DNA of 64,000 nucleotides from CAZNXJ01 sp964577115 (GCA_964577115.1 CAZNXJ010000019.1:43436-107435), one strand, 5' to 3'; counted from the first letter of the stretch, positions 1 through 9,550 are shown. The notes: generated by a model not told the origin, from the letters alone. Program-made: numbers and translations.

Positions 1-2
1 GC

Positions 3-71
3 GGTGCCCGCGCGGCCCTCTTTCTGCACGATGGCGACACCGTCCGCCCGCTTGACCTGTCACGTGCGTAA
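3..71 (+). CDS. 3' end of an unidentified gene (partial)
   Basis: The frame starting at base 3 is open from the window edge to a TAA at 69-71 and encodes about 22 residues ending ALFLHDGDTVRPLDLSRA. Third positions are GC-rich, as in the neighbouring genes, and the other two plus frames read less naturally. It would be convergent with the oxidoreductase gene, whose stop lies 24 bases further on. The piece is too short to name a family; the call rests only on coding appearance and position. Confidence 0.35.
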   Translation, partial: GARAALFLHDGDTVRPLDLSRA

Positions 72-94
72 ATCCAGCAGCGGCGCGCGATGGC

Positions 95-1210
95 CTACGG
101 CTCGAGCGTGAACTTGGGAAGGTGCACGATCTGGCCGCCTTGCAGGGCGGATTCATGAGCGCAAATGCCGACACATGTCCAGTTCGCACTTGTGACCGCA
201 TTGGGCCACGGGTCGCGATTCTCGGTAAGCGCGGAGACCATTTCGTGGACCAGATGCGGGTGCGAACCACCGTGCCCTGCGCCCTGGATAAACGAGAGAT
301 GCTCGGCATCTTGAATGGTCATTGTGAACTTCCGAATCGGCTCGGGAAGGAGGTGCGCGTAATCGGGAACCTTGACGCGCGACGGGATTTCCGGCTCCGG
401 CTTCTTCGCCGTATGCAGCACATGCTCCTCGCCCTCGATCAGCGACCATTCGAAGCTCTTTTTCGAGCCGTATACGTCGAAGCTCTCGCGGTACTGGCGC
501 GCGGTATCGTAAAGGAACCGCCAGACGTGGCACGCCAGGTCCGAGTCTTTGATCTTGATGTGGCACGATTCGACGGAAAATTTATTCCCCGACTTCTTCT
601 GAAGCTCTTCGCGAATCGTTCCCGAACCGAAGCACGATACGTATTCGGCGCGGCCGTTTACCAATCCGAGGCAAGGACTGACGACGTGCGTCGCATAATG
701 CATCGGGATCATCCGCTCCCAGTATTCGGGCCAACCATCCATGTCCTGCGGATGCGAAGCAGCCATGTATTGGATTTTGCCTAACTCACCCTTCTCATAC
801 AGTTCCTTGATATAGAGAAACTCGCGGCTGTACACGACCGTTTCGGCCATCATGTACTTGAGTCCGGTTTGACGGACGAGGTCGCAAATTTCTTCACACT
901 CCTCGATTGTCGTGGCCATCGGAACGGTGCACATGACGTGCTTACCGGCTTTCAGCGCAGCGATAGACATCGGTGCATGGTCCGGGATCGGCGTATTAAT
1001 GTGCACAAAGTCCACGTTCGGATCCTTGAGCACGTCGGCGTAGTCCGTGTACCGCTTCTCGATCTGGAAGTGATCACCGATCTTGTTCAGCTTTTCCGCA
1101 TTGCGCTGGCAGATGGCGTACATGTTGGCCTGCGGATGGTGCTGGTAGATCGGAATGAATTCCGCGCCGAATCCCAGCCCGATGATGGCGACATTGACTT
1201 TGCCGTTCAT
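95..1210 (-). CDS. Gfo/Idh/MocA family oxidoreductase with an altered catalytic motif
   Basis: A 371-residue protein with an N-terminal Rossmann fold (VAIIGLGFGAEF, residues 7-18) for NAD(P) binding, followed by the mixed alpha/beta substrate domain usual in this family, whose members mostly oxidise or reduce sugars and sugar-like polyols. The length is normal and there is no signal peptide, so it is probably cytoplasmic. The Glu-Lys-Pro motif that normally follows the Rossmann fold reads Thr-Val-Pro (residues 95-97), so the usual catalytic lysine is missing. The substrate cannot be told from sequence. It stands alone, convergent with the partial gene at the window edge, and faces away from the DUF202 gene region by a 154-base gap. 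A purine-rich AGAAGGAA stretch precedes the ATG and supports the start. Confidence 0.9.
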   Translation of the reverse strand: MNGKVNVAIIGLGFGAEFIPIYQHHPQANMYAICQRNAEKLNKIGDHFQIEKRYTDYADVLKDPNVDFVHINTPIPDHAPMSIAALKAGKHVMCTVPMATTIEECEEICDLVRQTGLKYMMAETVVYSREFLYIKELYEKGELGKIQYMAASHPQDMDGWPEYWERMIPMHYATHVVSPCLGLVNGRAEYVSCFGSGTIREELQKKSGNKFSVESCHIKIKDSDLACHVWRFLYDTARQYRESFDVYGSKKSFEWSLIEGEEHVLHTAKKPEPEIPSRVKVPDYAHLLPEPIRKFTMTIQDAEHLSFIQGAGHGGSHPHLVHEMVSALTENRDPWPNAVTSANWTCVGICAHESALQGGQIVHLPKFTLEP

Positions 1211-1364
1211 AGATTCCTTCTCCTAGTGGAGGTTCGTCGTGGCGGATAGAAGTCGGCGGATTGAAGCCAGCCGCGTGCGTGCGGACTATTCTGCCGATGG
1301 AGCGAGGCCGCCACAAGCCGCCCGATCAGTTGGCCTTGGGGTGCGAGCTCGAACGTGCTGCGCT

Positions 1365-1760
1365 CTAGCGGAACGTCAGCAGGTAGGCGGCCATGGCGAG
1401 TCCGAGAACGGCAAGGACGATCGCCAGCACAAAACCCGTGGCGAAGCGCCGCGGAACGATGATCTCACCACGCTGGAGTCGCCCGACTTCCAGAACATGT
1501 TGGCCGGTGGCCACGAGTTGCACGACGACACCGAGCAAGATCAGCGTCGTCCCGAACCAGACAGACACGCCGCCATTCTCGACTGGAATTGGCACCGGCT
1601 GCGCCGCCATGGCTCGCAAAAAGACCCCGAAGCGCGCGACGACGAAGCCAAACCCCATCAGCGCAAGCCCCGTACGAATCCAGGCGAGATGCGTGCGCTG
1701 CGCGGCGTAGTAAATGCGCGGATCAAGGTTAGGGGGCGGCTCCTGCGTCATGCTCGCCAT
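1365..1760 (-). CDS. DUF202 (YidH-like) small membrane protein
   Basis: A protein of 131 residues from the first ATG of the conserved part (MASMTQ; a second ATG lies three codons in). The frame is open further upstream, but that extension overlaps the neighbouring gene and lacks membrane-protein character. The sequence has the DUF202 signature around LAWIRTGLALMGFGF and three hydrophobic segments (about residues 24-48, 62-88 and 106-130), so it is an inner-membrane protein. No biochemical function is established for the family. It lies 80 bases downstream of the NuoM-like subunit on the same strand and could be the last gene of the inorganic-carbon operon; that link is inference from spacing. 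Confidence 0.8.
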   Translation of the reverse strand: MASMTQEPPPNLDPRIYYAAQRTHLAWIRTGLALMGFGFVVARFGVFLRAMAAQPVPIPVENGGVSVWFGTTLILLGVVVQLVATGQHVLEVGRLQRGEIIVPRRFATGFVLAIVLAVLGLAMAAYLLTFR

Positions 1761-1840
1761 CGTACTGAAGTCGCTCCGAGTCAAAAAGGGAGACCTCGAC
1801 GGCCCCAGCCGACTGGTACGTCGCCACGACCTTGCAAACG

Positions 1841-3298
1841 TTAGCGCGCCGGACGCGAGGGGGCTCGCGAGGGCCCCGTGGCGATTTCTGGAGCCGCGGC
1901 CTTCGGCCGAGCCGGTATATGCCGTTCGCTGAGCAATTGCATCGCCGCTCGATGACGCGAGGCCACGCCCGGCTGAGGCCACAAGCCCCCACCAAGTATC
2001 AGCACCGACAGGGTAAGGACCGCAAACATTTCCCGACGGCGAATACGAAGGTTTACGGTGGGGCGATGCGCCACTCCCGTAAACAGGACGAAATACGCGC
2101 GCACGACGGCGATCCCGTTCATGGCGGCGGCCACAACTACAGCAATCCCGACATGGGGGTACGTTTGAACGGCGCCATCGACGAGCAGTTCGGCGCCGAG
2201 AAAGCCGAGTGTTCCCGGAAAACCGACGCTCGCCATGCCCGTCATCAAAAAGAATATCGCGAGTGTCGGAGTTTGCTCGTAGCCGCCAGCGTAGTGGACC
2301 AGGCTGAGTGGCCCGCGCCGCGCTTCGAGGGCTCGCAGAGTGATCCCAAAGCCGCCCAGCGCGAACACGACCGAGATCCACACGCACAGCGCACCGGTGA
2401 GCCCGATGGGTGTGATGGTTTTGAGCCCGGCCAGGACCAAGGAAGAATGGCTGAGAAACTGGTAACAGAAGAAACGGCGCGCATCGCGCTGCACCAGTGA
2501 CATGCCGGCCGCGTAGACGGCGGTCAAGAGCGACACCATGCCCAGGCTATGTAGAATCCAGTCCGGAGCCGTTGGAAGAACCAACCGCACCGCGGCGTAG
2601 GCGCCCGTCAGCGGCAGTACAAATAACATGGCCGTCCCGAGCGTCGCATGCTCGAAGAGATCCGTCATCCAACAGTGAACGGGTACGGCGCCGCTGCGCA
2701 CAAGCACGGCGAGCATGATCGGCAGCAATGTCCACGCGGGCGCTGCCTCCGGACCGCCAAATTGCTGAACGCTCGCCCAACCCCCGATCAGCAGCGCCGC
2801 AAACAGCGCCATATGGATCGTGAACACACGCGTGCTTCGCCCGCGCGCTCGCAGTTCAAACCACGGAGGCACCGCGTTCAGAACCATCAATCCGATCAAG
2901 AGCCAGGGTATTTGGCAAGCAAGCGTCGCCAGCACGAGCGATTCGCTCACGAGCATCCAGGCGAACGAAAAATGACGCACTTTCGTGCGGAGCGTGGCGA
3001 CGGACGTCAGTAAATAGAGCAGCGCCGTCACGGAAACGAGTGGCGCGCTGATCTGATCAATGGCAAAAAGATTGAATCCCGTTAACCGCTCTAGCCATCG
3101 CGCGGTGCCCTGAGATGGATCGTCGCTGATACTGTAAAAGTCGTAAGCTGCGCCGAGCGTGCCGAGCAAGGAAGGGATCAACAGCGCAATCGACCAACGC
3201 CGAGCGAGCTCGGCATCTTCCTGCCGGCGCACGAGCGGCGCGCCGAGCAGTGGAACGAGGATGGCTATCTCGAGCCACGGCACGTCAAATTCGCTCAT
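1841..3298 (-). CDS. NuoM-like subunit of the DAB-type inorganic-carbon system (degenerate proton path)
   Basis: A 485-residue polytopic membrane protein of the proton-translocating NADH-quinone oxidoreductase/Mrp antiporter superfamily. Its ATG overlaps the stop of the NuoL-like dabB by four bases, so the two are translationally coupled, with dabA just upstream. Family members carry a Glu in TM5 (W-E-L-x-G-L-x-S) and lysines in broken helices. Here the Glu region reads LLIGLMVLNAVP (about 133-144) without a Glu. The Lys-x-x-x-V-P-x-H-x-W site has Arg201, and the later D-x-K site reads RDARRFF (271-277). It may therefore be a structural rather than a pumping subunit. The C-terminal 40 residues are Pro/Ala/Arg-rich and hydrophilic. 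Confidence 0.82.
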   Translation of the reverse strand: MSEFDVPWLEIAILVPLLGAPLVRRQEDAELARRWSIALLIPSLLGTLGAAYDFYSISDDPSQGTARWLERLTGFNLFAIDQISAPLVSVTALLYLLTSVATLRTKVRHFSFAWMLVSESLVLATLACQIPWLLIGLMVLNAVPPWFELRARGRSTRVFTIHMALFAALLIGGWASVQQFGGPEAAPAWTLLPIMLAVLVRSGAVPVHCWMTDLFEHATLGTAMLFVLPLTGAYAAVRLVLPTAPDWILHSLGMVSLLTAVYAAGMSLVQRDARRFFCYQFLSHSSLVLAGLKTITPIGLTGALCVWISVVFALGGFGITLRALEARRGPLSLVHYAGGYEQTPTLAIFFLMTGMASVGFPGTLGFLGAELLVDGAVQTYPHVGIAVVVAAAMNGIAVVRAYFVLFTGVAHRPTVNLRIRRREMFAVLTLSVLILGGGLWPQPGVASRHRAAMQLLSERHIPARPKAAAPEIATGPSRAPSRPAR

Positions 3299-4683
3299 GA
3301 CAGTTCATCCAAAGAGCCGCCTGGCACGCGTGGACGATCCGCACCACGTGTGGTCCTACCTGCAAGAAAATCGGTCCAGCGCCGCTCGAGGCGATCGCAG
3401 GCCGCAAACACGCGTAGCACGGGGCGAGCGATGTAGTCGTTCAGAATCGCGTCCAAGTATCCACGCTCCATGGCCCAACGATAAAACCACTCCCGCGCGG
3501 ATGCCGGCGCGATGCGCGCCAAAGTCGATTCGATGCGCGGCAGCCGCGAGCCGAGCGCGTTTTCGATTTGCCCGTAGTCCTGAAGCAGCGTCGGTGCGCG
3601 AACAAACTGTAGCGTTCGCAGGCTCGCATGACCAATGATGTGAGCCAGCGCGATATACGGCAGGCCGAGCCCAATTTCAGCAACGATGATGCCCACCTGT
3701 GTTAGCGACGCAAAGGAAAGGGCGCCTTTGATGTCGGTTTGAACTCGCGCAGCAAGGGCTGCGAACAGGGACGTTGCGAGTCCCAGTGCGACAACGATGC
3801 CACAGAGCAGTGGCGAGCTGTTCAAGAGCGGCGAAACGCGAAGCAATAGATAGGCTCCAAGATGGACCGACAATGCCCCATAAAAAATCGCACTCGACGG
3901 CGTTGGCCCCTCCATGGCTCGAGGCAACCAGCCCGAAAACGGCACCAGCGCTGACTTGCCGGCCGCAGCGAAGAGCAGCAGCGCGCCGACAAGCAGCGTC
4001 TGACTTTCCGAAAGCGGCGCACCTCCGTCGGGCCACGGCCCGGCTCCCATCAACACTTCGAAATCCCCGTGTCCTCGCAGGTGATGCAGGGCGACAGACC
4101 CTAACAGCAGCGCAGCGTCCGAAATGCGATAGATGCTCCAGATCCGCGCACCATTGCGGACGGGCATTGGCCGTTCATGAAAGAACGCGACGAGGAACGC
4201 GGACGAAAGTCCGACCAGCTCCCAACCGGCGAACAACGTCTCGATCGTACCCGCGATCGACGTGACGGTAATGCCGAGCACGAAGAGGGCGTAGAGCGCA
4301 AAGAAGCGGAAATACCCGGGCTCGCGATGCAGATACCGGTTCGCAAAAGCGCCGATCGTGCCGCACAAAACCAGAGACAGGATCACGAAGGCGACCGACA
4401 GGCGATCAAATAGCAACTTGATCGAAAAATGGTAGCTCGATATCGCGATGAGATTTCCGAGTTCAACAGTATGGTGCCGCACACCGCTAACGAGCATGAC
4501 AATCAACATCGCCACCGCAGCGGAAAGCGCGACGGCGATGGACGACTGAACGGCGCGGCTCGTGACGCGCTCTGGGGGAATGCGAGCGGTCAAGGCCCAG
4601 ACGCCGATCAGCATCACCAGAAAGCTCGGCGCGGCTACGATGGCCAACCCGAGCACCCTCATGACCTCGTGGATGTCGCCCAT
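3295..4683 (-). CDS. dabB: DabB-like (NuoL-related) proton channel subunit
   Basis: A 462-residue integral membrane protein. DabB subunits couple cation (proton) flow to CO2 hydration by DabA at the inner face of the membrane. Canonical features are present: Glu155 in GWELVGLSS, Lys243 in KSALVPFSGWLP (243-254), the PTPSS segment (260-264) and Lys319 in QTDIKGALSFASLTQVG. The HASLRTLQFVRAPTLLQ segment (352-368) is typical of DabB rather than respiratory NuoL. The ATG lies three bases after the dabA stop region, and its own stop overlaps the next gene. There is no other complex I gene nearby, which argues against a respiratory role. Confidence 0.85.
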   Translation of the reverse strand: MGDIHEVMRVLGLAIVAAPSFLVMLIGVWALTARIPPERVTSRAVQSSIAVALSAAVAMLIVMLVSGVRHHTVELGNLIAISSYHFSIKLLFDRLSVAFVILSLVLCGTIGAFANRYLHREPGYFRFFALYALFVLGITVTSIAGTIETLFAGWELVGLSSAFLVAFFHERPMPVRNGARIWSIYRISDAALLLGSVALHHLRGHGDFEVLMGAGPWPDGGAPLSESQTLLVGALLLFAAAGKSALVPFSGWLPRAMEGPTPSSAIFYGALSVHLGAYLLLRVSPLLNSSPLLCGIVVALGLATSLFAALAARVQTDIKGALSFASLTQVGIIVAEIGLGLPYIALAHIIGHASLRTLQFVRAPTLLQDYGQIENALGSRLPRIESTLARIAPASAREWFYRWAMERGYLDAILNDYIARPVLRVFAACDRLERRWTDFLAGRTTRGADRPRVPGGSLDELS

Positions 4684-4686
4684 CGA

Positions 4687-7600
4687 TTAACGCTGCCCCT
4701 GTTTGTCTATCAACACACCATCTCCCTGCCCTGTATGGGACAGCTCGGATTCGGCCGCACGGATGACGGCAAACTCCAGGTGGCCGCGCCAGCCGCGGTA
4801 CCAGTCAAACGAACTATCGACAACCGGCAGCTCACTGGCCTCCGGTTCGTACCGCGCAAACTCGCCCCGTTCGTAGGTATGCACGGTTGTTGAATCCGGG
4901 TCGAGCGAGGCGAGCTGTACCCATTCGTGGTCGGCAAGCCGCCGGAGTGCCGCGTTGCGAGCCAAAATGCGTTTGAGTAGTTCGGGCGGCGCTTCGACCA
5001 CCAGCAGCAGTCGCACCGGCTCGTGAATCTCAACCATTTGCCAGGGTAATCCCGGCCGCAGGTCGCTGGCGGCACCATCCATCACGCCCAAGAGTGACGT
5101 GACGTTGTGTGGCAGTTTGGTTCCACATCCCCAGCCAGACGAATCGACATACGAAAAGAAGTATTCCAGGTTGATCCCCGCGCAAACGGGCACGACGGCC
5201 TGTAGCACGCGTTCGAGCACCGTGCCCTCCGCATCGTCGGTGGCTGGATCGTACGACGTCAGGAAAGCTCGGCGATCGAGAAACAATCCGCGCGTCCGCG
5301 CACGACGCCCGACAATAGCAATTGCGTTCGTGGCGTGCCCCAGCTCGGGCCGCGTCTGCGCGAGGTCTTCGGCACGGCCTTCAACGTGCCGCCGCGCGGC
5401 CGAGAAGGTTAGGCCGAGCGGCGCGGACTGAAACCGCCGGCAGCGTTCGTGCGCATTGCGGTCGCATGCTTCTTCGACAAGCTGCTCCAGTTCACAAAAG
5501 TCCGCTTCGTGTGACGACGGCAGCCGGTCGCGATCGTAAAACGTGATACCATCGCTGCACGTGTTGTGCAGGGCGCCGACGAAGTACGTCGAAGCAGGAA
5601 TCGAGATGCCTCGTGCGGCGAGACTGCGGCGAACGCGTGGATCATTGAGCATCTGCGCTACGGCGCGCGCGTTCGGTCCCCCGGCACTTCCCCCGCAGGC
5701 TCCGCAGTCGTATGCCGATTTATGTGGATTGTTGACGCTCGTCGAACCGTGCCCCAGCAGCAGCACGAGCCGCGCAAATCGCTTCGTCAGCCCCATGTCG
5801 CGCAGCAGACGTTCGCCAATCGACGTCATCTCCTCGACAGTGAAGCCCACGTGCCCGTTTGTGGAACCGGGCGGGCCGTGCGTTCGTTCGAGCTGCAAAC
5901 GCGTGTCGTCGGGTGGCTGAAGGAGGCGGCGAGCCGAGTTCCGTATGCCGCCCGCGAAGCGTGGAAATAGCACGCGCGCGACAAGAGGAATCGAAGCCAG
6001 CGCGCCGAACAGTCCCGTCAGAAGTGCGCCGCTGGCGAACGATCGGCTGCCCACATGAAACTGATGTACCAGCGCGCCCCACAGCCGCCGCGTGCGGGCT
6101 CGGCGACGATGAACTTCATCGAGTCGCTGCTCGACTTGTTCCGTGACCCAATGCTGCGGTTGTATGACAACCGGACACAAGGGCACAAAATGCGCATCTG
6201 CGGCTCCGCGATAGTACATCGCCGCCGCAAAGAAGCCCGCTACGCCAAACGATTCCAGTTCGGGGCATAGCTCCTCCAAATGCCGCCGGAGGGATTCTTC
6301 GCGCTCGTCCAGACAGCAGGCGATCTGGAACTTCGGAATGGCCGTACGCGAGGCCGGCGGTGTATGGATGCTGAGTGCGTCGAGCACCTGGACGCGAAAA
6401 CGCCGCTCGTAGGCCAGATGCAACAACCGCCGCCGCTCGAGGTGCGGAAACGACTCGATTTCCTCAACCAGCATGCTCCACTGCGACTTACTGAGGTTGT
6501 ACAGATCGCGCGGGCCCCAGCCAAAAATCTGTGCTAGCTGAAAAACGGTGAACGCCCGCTGCTCGACACTCACCGACGGTTCGCCCGGCTGCCCAGCGCG
6601 GATGTCGTCGCGCAGGCGCGCGAGTGTTCCCGTGTAGCCAAGGTGTTCGCGAGCCACATATGCCAGGGCAAGCCGTTCGAGGAGCAGCCGGATTGCAAGG
6701 AATTCCATCAACGTGCCGGGCGGTACGGGACAGGCAACACGGTCGGCTCGGATTTCCAATTGCCGAATCATGCCCGCCCAGCCGCGCAGCGCAAGAAGCG
6801 TCGCCGTCACGTACTCTTTCCATTCGCTCGGCGGAACCCCTAGCTCGCTCAACGATTCGATCACCGATTCCTCGGCACTTTGGCCGGAATCCGCGAGTCG
6901 AACAAGCTCTTTCCGCAGGCCGTGGAGCCACGCGTCGGGAGATCCTCCACGCCGTCGATACAGAGCCGAAAACGCGGCGAGCATCCCTCGCGGACGCTCG
7001 GCCAGGGGCCACTGCGAAAAGCCCTGGTCCAGAAAGGCGGCACAAAACCGGATCAATACATCGTGCACGAGCAAATCGGAGTCGGCGCCGCTGACGGCGA
7101 GCAACACGTCGCGGTGCCGCCGCGGGGCTGCCGAGGTCGATCCAAACGGTCGCACTCCATGTACCCCGTCGCGGCACGCGCGCCAGAGCGCCTGTAGGCA
7201 GAACATCTCCCACGTCGCGCGCGACCAGTTTTCCATGGAACTTGCCCCGAGCCGTTTGAATACAGGCGCGAGGGCAAGCTGTGCTCGGTGGACCGGATCG
7301 GCGGATTTCTGTGAGTTATCGCTCACGGCCGTCCGCAAATCCCGGAGAGCCCAATGCCGCGTTTGCTCGAGCAGCGCGTGCTGCACACGCTGTGACGTAA
7401 ACGGCAAGAAGCAGCGTAGGGCCTCCGTTTCTGCCACGAACCAGCGCAGCTCCGCGGGCGAGGCCACCTGGAGCGGATGCTCGAGCATCGCCATTCGCAG
7501 GTCCAGCCGCCGCGCCAACCCGCCAATCAATTCGTCGGCACGTTCGCCTAAATCCGCGCGAACCGCGTTGTATAAATCGTCACGACGAATCCGACCGCGC

Positions 7601-7848
7601 GCCAGCTCTTCGCGATATCGATCCTCGGACAAATACGGCTCGCACCCGAACAGTTCCGCACCACGCACGACCGCTTCGTGAAACGGAAGATGCTCGAAGG
7701 CGTGGAGCGTGTTGTGGTGCACGAAAACGGTGATTGGCCCCTGTGCCGGCAGTAACTCTGCTGCCTCTTCGAAGGCGTGGCGGAGTTCCTCGCACGGCAC
7801 ACCGTCCCGCCGGCTGACCGAGGGGACCGAATCAGTTTTCTGGTGCAT
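4687..7848 (-). CDS. dabA: DabA (DUF2309) inorganic-carbon capture subunit
   Basis: A 1053-residue protein of the DUF2309 family, soluble in character and longer than the roughly 800-900 residues of many homologs. DabA resembles beta-carbonic anhydrases and, with DabB, accumulates bicarbonate inside the cell. The four expected zinc/active-site residues are visible with the right spacing: Cys512-x-Asp514 within CCLDERE, and His700 followed by 14 residues and Cys715 within SAYDCGACGG. This matches the C-x-D and H-x14-C pattern reported for Halothiobacillus DabA. First gene of a tight minus-strand operon with two NuoL/M-like membrane subunits. In a probable heterotroph it may supply bicarbonate for anaplerosis; a PEP carboxykinase lies elsewhere in the window. 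Confidence 0.93.
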   Translation of the reverse strand: MHQKTDSVPSVSRRDGVPCEELRHAFEEAAELLPAQGPITVFVHHNTLHAFEHLPFHEAVVRGAELFGCEPYLSEDRYREELARGRIRRDDLYNAVRADLGERADELIGGLARRLDLRMAMLEHPLQVASPAELRWFVAETEALRCFLPFTSQRVQHALLEQTRHWALRDLRTAVSDNSQKSADPVHRAQLALAPVFKRLGASSMENWSRATWEMFCLQALWRACRDGVHGVRPFGSTSAAPRRHRDVLLAVSGADSDLLVHDVLIRFCAAFLDQGFSQWPLAERPRGMLAAFSALYRRRGGSPDAWLHGLRKELVRLADSGQSAEESVIESLSELGVPPSEWKEYVTATLLALRGWAGMIRQLEIRADRVACPVPPGTLMEFLAIRLLLERLALAYVAREHLGYTGTLARLRDDIRAGQPGEPSVSVEQRAFTVFQLAQIFGWGPRDLYNLSKSQWSMLVEEIESFPHLERRRLLHLAYERRFRVQVLDALSIHTPPASRTAIPKFQIACCLDEREESLRRHLEELCPELESFGVAGFFAAAMYYRGAADAHFVPLCPVVIQPQHWVTEQVEQRLDEVHRRRARTRRLWGALVHQFHVGSRSFASGALLTGLFGALASIPLVARVLFPRFAGGIRNSARRLLQPPDDTRLQLERTHGPPGSTNGHVGFTVEEMTSIGERLLRDMGLTKRFARLVLLLGHGSTSVNNPHKSAYDCGACGGSAGGPNARAVAQMLNDPRVRRSLAARGISIPASTYFVGALHNTCSDGITFYDRDRLPSSHEADFCELEQLVEEACDRNAHERCRRFQSAPLGLTFSAARRHVEGRAEDLAQTRPELGHATNAIAIVGRRARTRGLFLDRRAFLTSYDPATDDAEGTVLERVLQAVVPVCAGINLEYFFSYVDSSGWGCGTKLPHNVTSLLGVMDGAASDLRPGLPWQMVEIHEPVRLLLVVEAPPELLKRILARNAALRRLADHEWVQLASLDPDSTTVHTYERGEFARYEPEASELPVVDSSFDWYRGWRGHLEFAVIRAAESELSHTGQGDGVLIDKQGQR

Positions 7849-8348
7849 GTGGCCCGATGACGTATCTCACGGACAATTCCGCAACGTGTCAGGCGCGCAA
7901 CATGCGCGGAGACGTCGCGTCGCGGGTCGCCGAGCATCGACAAGACACTCGCGTTTTCCAAGTCGACGCGGGGCGAAGCGTATTCGTTGCAATCATGATC
8001 GCGCGGTGGTCGCCCGTCGGCACTCGTAATACGAGCCTCAGTTACGGGAACGGGTAGACGGACAATCCGTTGTCAATTCCCAGGCGGGACGGAGGTCGTC
8101 GGCCGGCCGAATGTCGTGCCGCGACGAGGATGATCCACAGGCGATGCCCCTCGGGGCTGCGCGATTCAGCGAATTACCCTTTATAAGTGATTATCGGCAG
8201 AATTGCAAAGATCCCCCACGTCGCATGTTGCTGCGTTCGGGAAGTCATTGGAGCGGTGAGTTCAGGGGTTCGGGGGGCGAGTAAGATAGTTCGTCGCCCC
8301 TCACGGGCAGACCATCCCTCGGAACCTGCCCCCTGAAACTCTCCCTTC
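7849..8348. other. Intergenic stretch between dabA and the ABC export operon
   Basis: About 500 bases with no convincing coding frame on either strand; the short open frames lack family similarity and normal start signals. It must contain the dabA promoter near its left end, but I cannot place -35/-10 elements with confidence. Near the right end are a 7-bp inverted repeat (8274-8300) and a GTTCAGGGGTTCGGGG stretch related to repeats elsewhere in the window. Confidence 0.5.
8274..8300 (-). terminator. Possible hairpin downstream of the FtsX permease gene
   Basis: GGGGCGA (8274-8280) and TCGCCCC (8294-8300) form a perfect 7-bp stem with a 13-base loop, 48 bases beyond the stop codon of the last gene of the minus-strand ABC operon. 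No T-run follows on the minus strand, so this is only a possible terminator. Confidence 0.3.
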
Positions 8349-9512
8349 TTAGGCCTGCCGGAGCGCCTGGGTGATGGGCATGCGGATGGCCCGGAGCGCC
8401 GGGAACAGGCCGCCGAGCACTCCCATGGCCAGGGCGAGCAGAACACCCCGCAAAAGAACTCCTGGGCCGAAGCGGAAGGAAAACGTCAGCTCGCTGAACG
8501 TCGACCAGTTCGCCGTGCCCGTCGATAGTCCATGGAGCGGAAGCGTGGCGATGCAGCCGAGCACGCCCCCCATAAGACACAGCAGCACCGACTCCGACAA
8601 GATGCTCGCAACGATGCTTCGCCGACTGAACCCAATCGCGCGCAGCGCGCCGATCTCGCGGCCGCGGCTCGCCACCGCCGAAAACATCGTATTGGCCGCC
8701 GCGAACATGGCGCCGAACGTCAGGAACACGGCCATGGCATAGGCAAAGAATTTAATGGCGATCGACGCAGTCATCTGACTCTCGAAATACGAAGGTTCGT
8801 CGATCGCATCTAATTGAAACCGCTCGTCGTTCTTGAGCCGATCGATCAGTTCGCGCATGGCCTGCTCGTCGCGCGCCCGGAGATTCACAATCGAAATCGC
8901 CTCGGGAACACGCCGAGCGTTCGTCAGGTCGCGCAGGTCTGTCCACACTTCGGATTCCGCAGCGCTCCCAGCCGCTTCGAAGTATCCCACGATCCGGAAC
9001 ATCACATTGTTAATCTCGATCTGCTCGCCGATCGCGAGATCTTCGAACCGTTCGGCCATCCGCCGGCTTGTGATGGCCTCATTGAGCCCCGGGCGCAGGT
9101 CGCGACCTTCAACGATTTTGAAATCGGGTCGCAAGGCTCGACCGACCGGTTGCAAGCCGCGCACGATCATATTCGTGGTACCACCGCCGCCGCGGCGCTT
9201 CTGAAGCAGAATTGTGACAAATTCGGAAGAAGCCATCGGATTCCCATCGGCATCGCGTGCGATGCCTGGCAACGCGGCAATCTCGCGCGCCACCTGAGGC
9301 TCAATCGCGCTCGAGGTTTCCTCCGTCGAGCCCTCCCGGCGCACGATCAGGTCGAGTGGATCTCCGCTGATGCGCAGTGCGTGCTCGAGTCCGTCAGTCA
9401 ACCCAAACGTAAGCACCGTGGCGAAGACGACGAGTCCGATGGCGAGGGTGGTCATAAGCGTTGTTACCCAGCGAACTCGCAGGTTGCGCGCATTATATTT
9501 CAGCGGAATCAT
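8349..9512 (-). CDS. FtsX/MacB-type ABC transporter permease (second)
   Basis: A 387-residue inner-membrane permease with the FtsX/MacB plan: one TM helix near the N-terminus (about 16-40), a large periplasmic MacB_PCD domain (about 45-245), then three C-terminal TM helices. The cytoplasmic loop SRGREIGALRAIGFSRRSI is the coupling segment that contacts the ATPase. It lies 38 bases downstream of a second permease of the same family, so the transporter is probably a heterodimer. Members export lipids, antibiotics or peptides, or act as mechanotransmitters; the substrate is not evident. Confidence 0.88.
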   Translation of the reverse strand: MIPLKYNARNLRVRWVTTLMTTLAIGLVVFATVLTFGLTDGLEHALRISGDPLDLIVRREGSTEETSSAIEPQVAREIAALPGIARDADGNPMASSEFVTILLQKRRGGGGTTNMIVRGLQPVGRALRPDFKIVEGRDLRPGLNEAITSRRMAERFEDLAIGEQIEINNVMFRIVGYFEAAGSAAESEVWTDLRDLTNARRVPEAISIVNLRARDEQAMRELIDRLKNDERFQLDAIDEPSYFESQMTASIAIKFFAYAMAVFLTFGAMFAAANTMFSAVASRGREIGALRAIGFSRRSIVASILSESVLLCLMGGVLGCIATLPLHGLSTGTANWSTFSELTFSFRFGPGVLLRGVLLALAMGVLGGLFPALRAIRMPITQALRQA

Positions 9513-9550
9513 GGGGATGTCGCGTTCAATTCTTCAATGCAAGAGTGAGG

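Noticed and set aside
6713..7681. Long plus-strand open frame inside dabA
   Set aside because: Antisense shadow of a strongly conserved gene; Ser/Arg-rich with no domain and no start signal.
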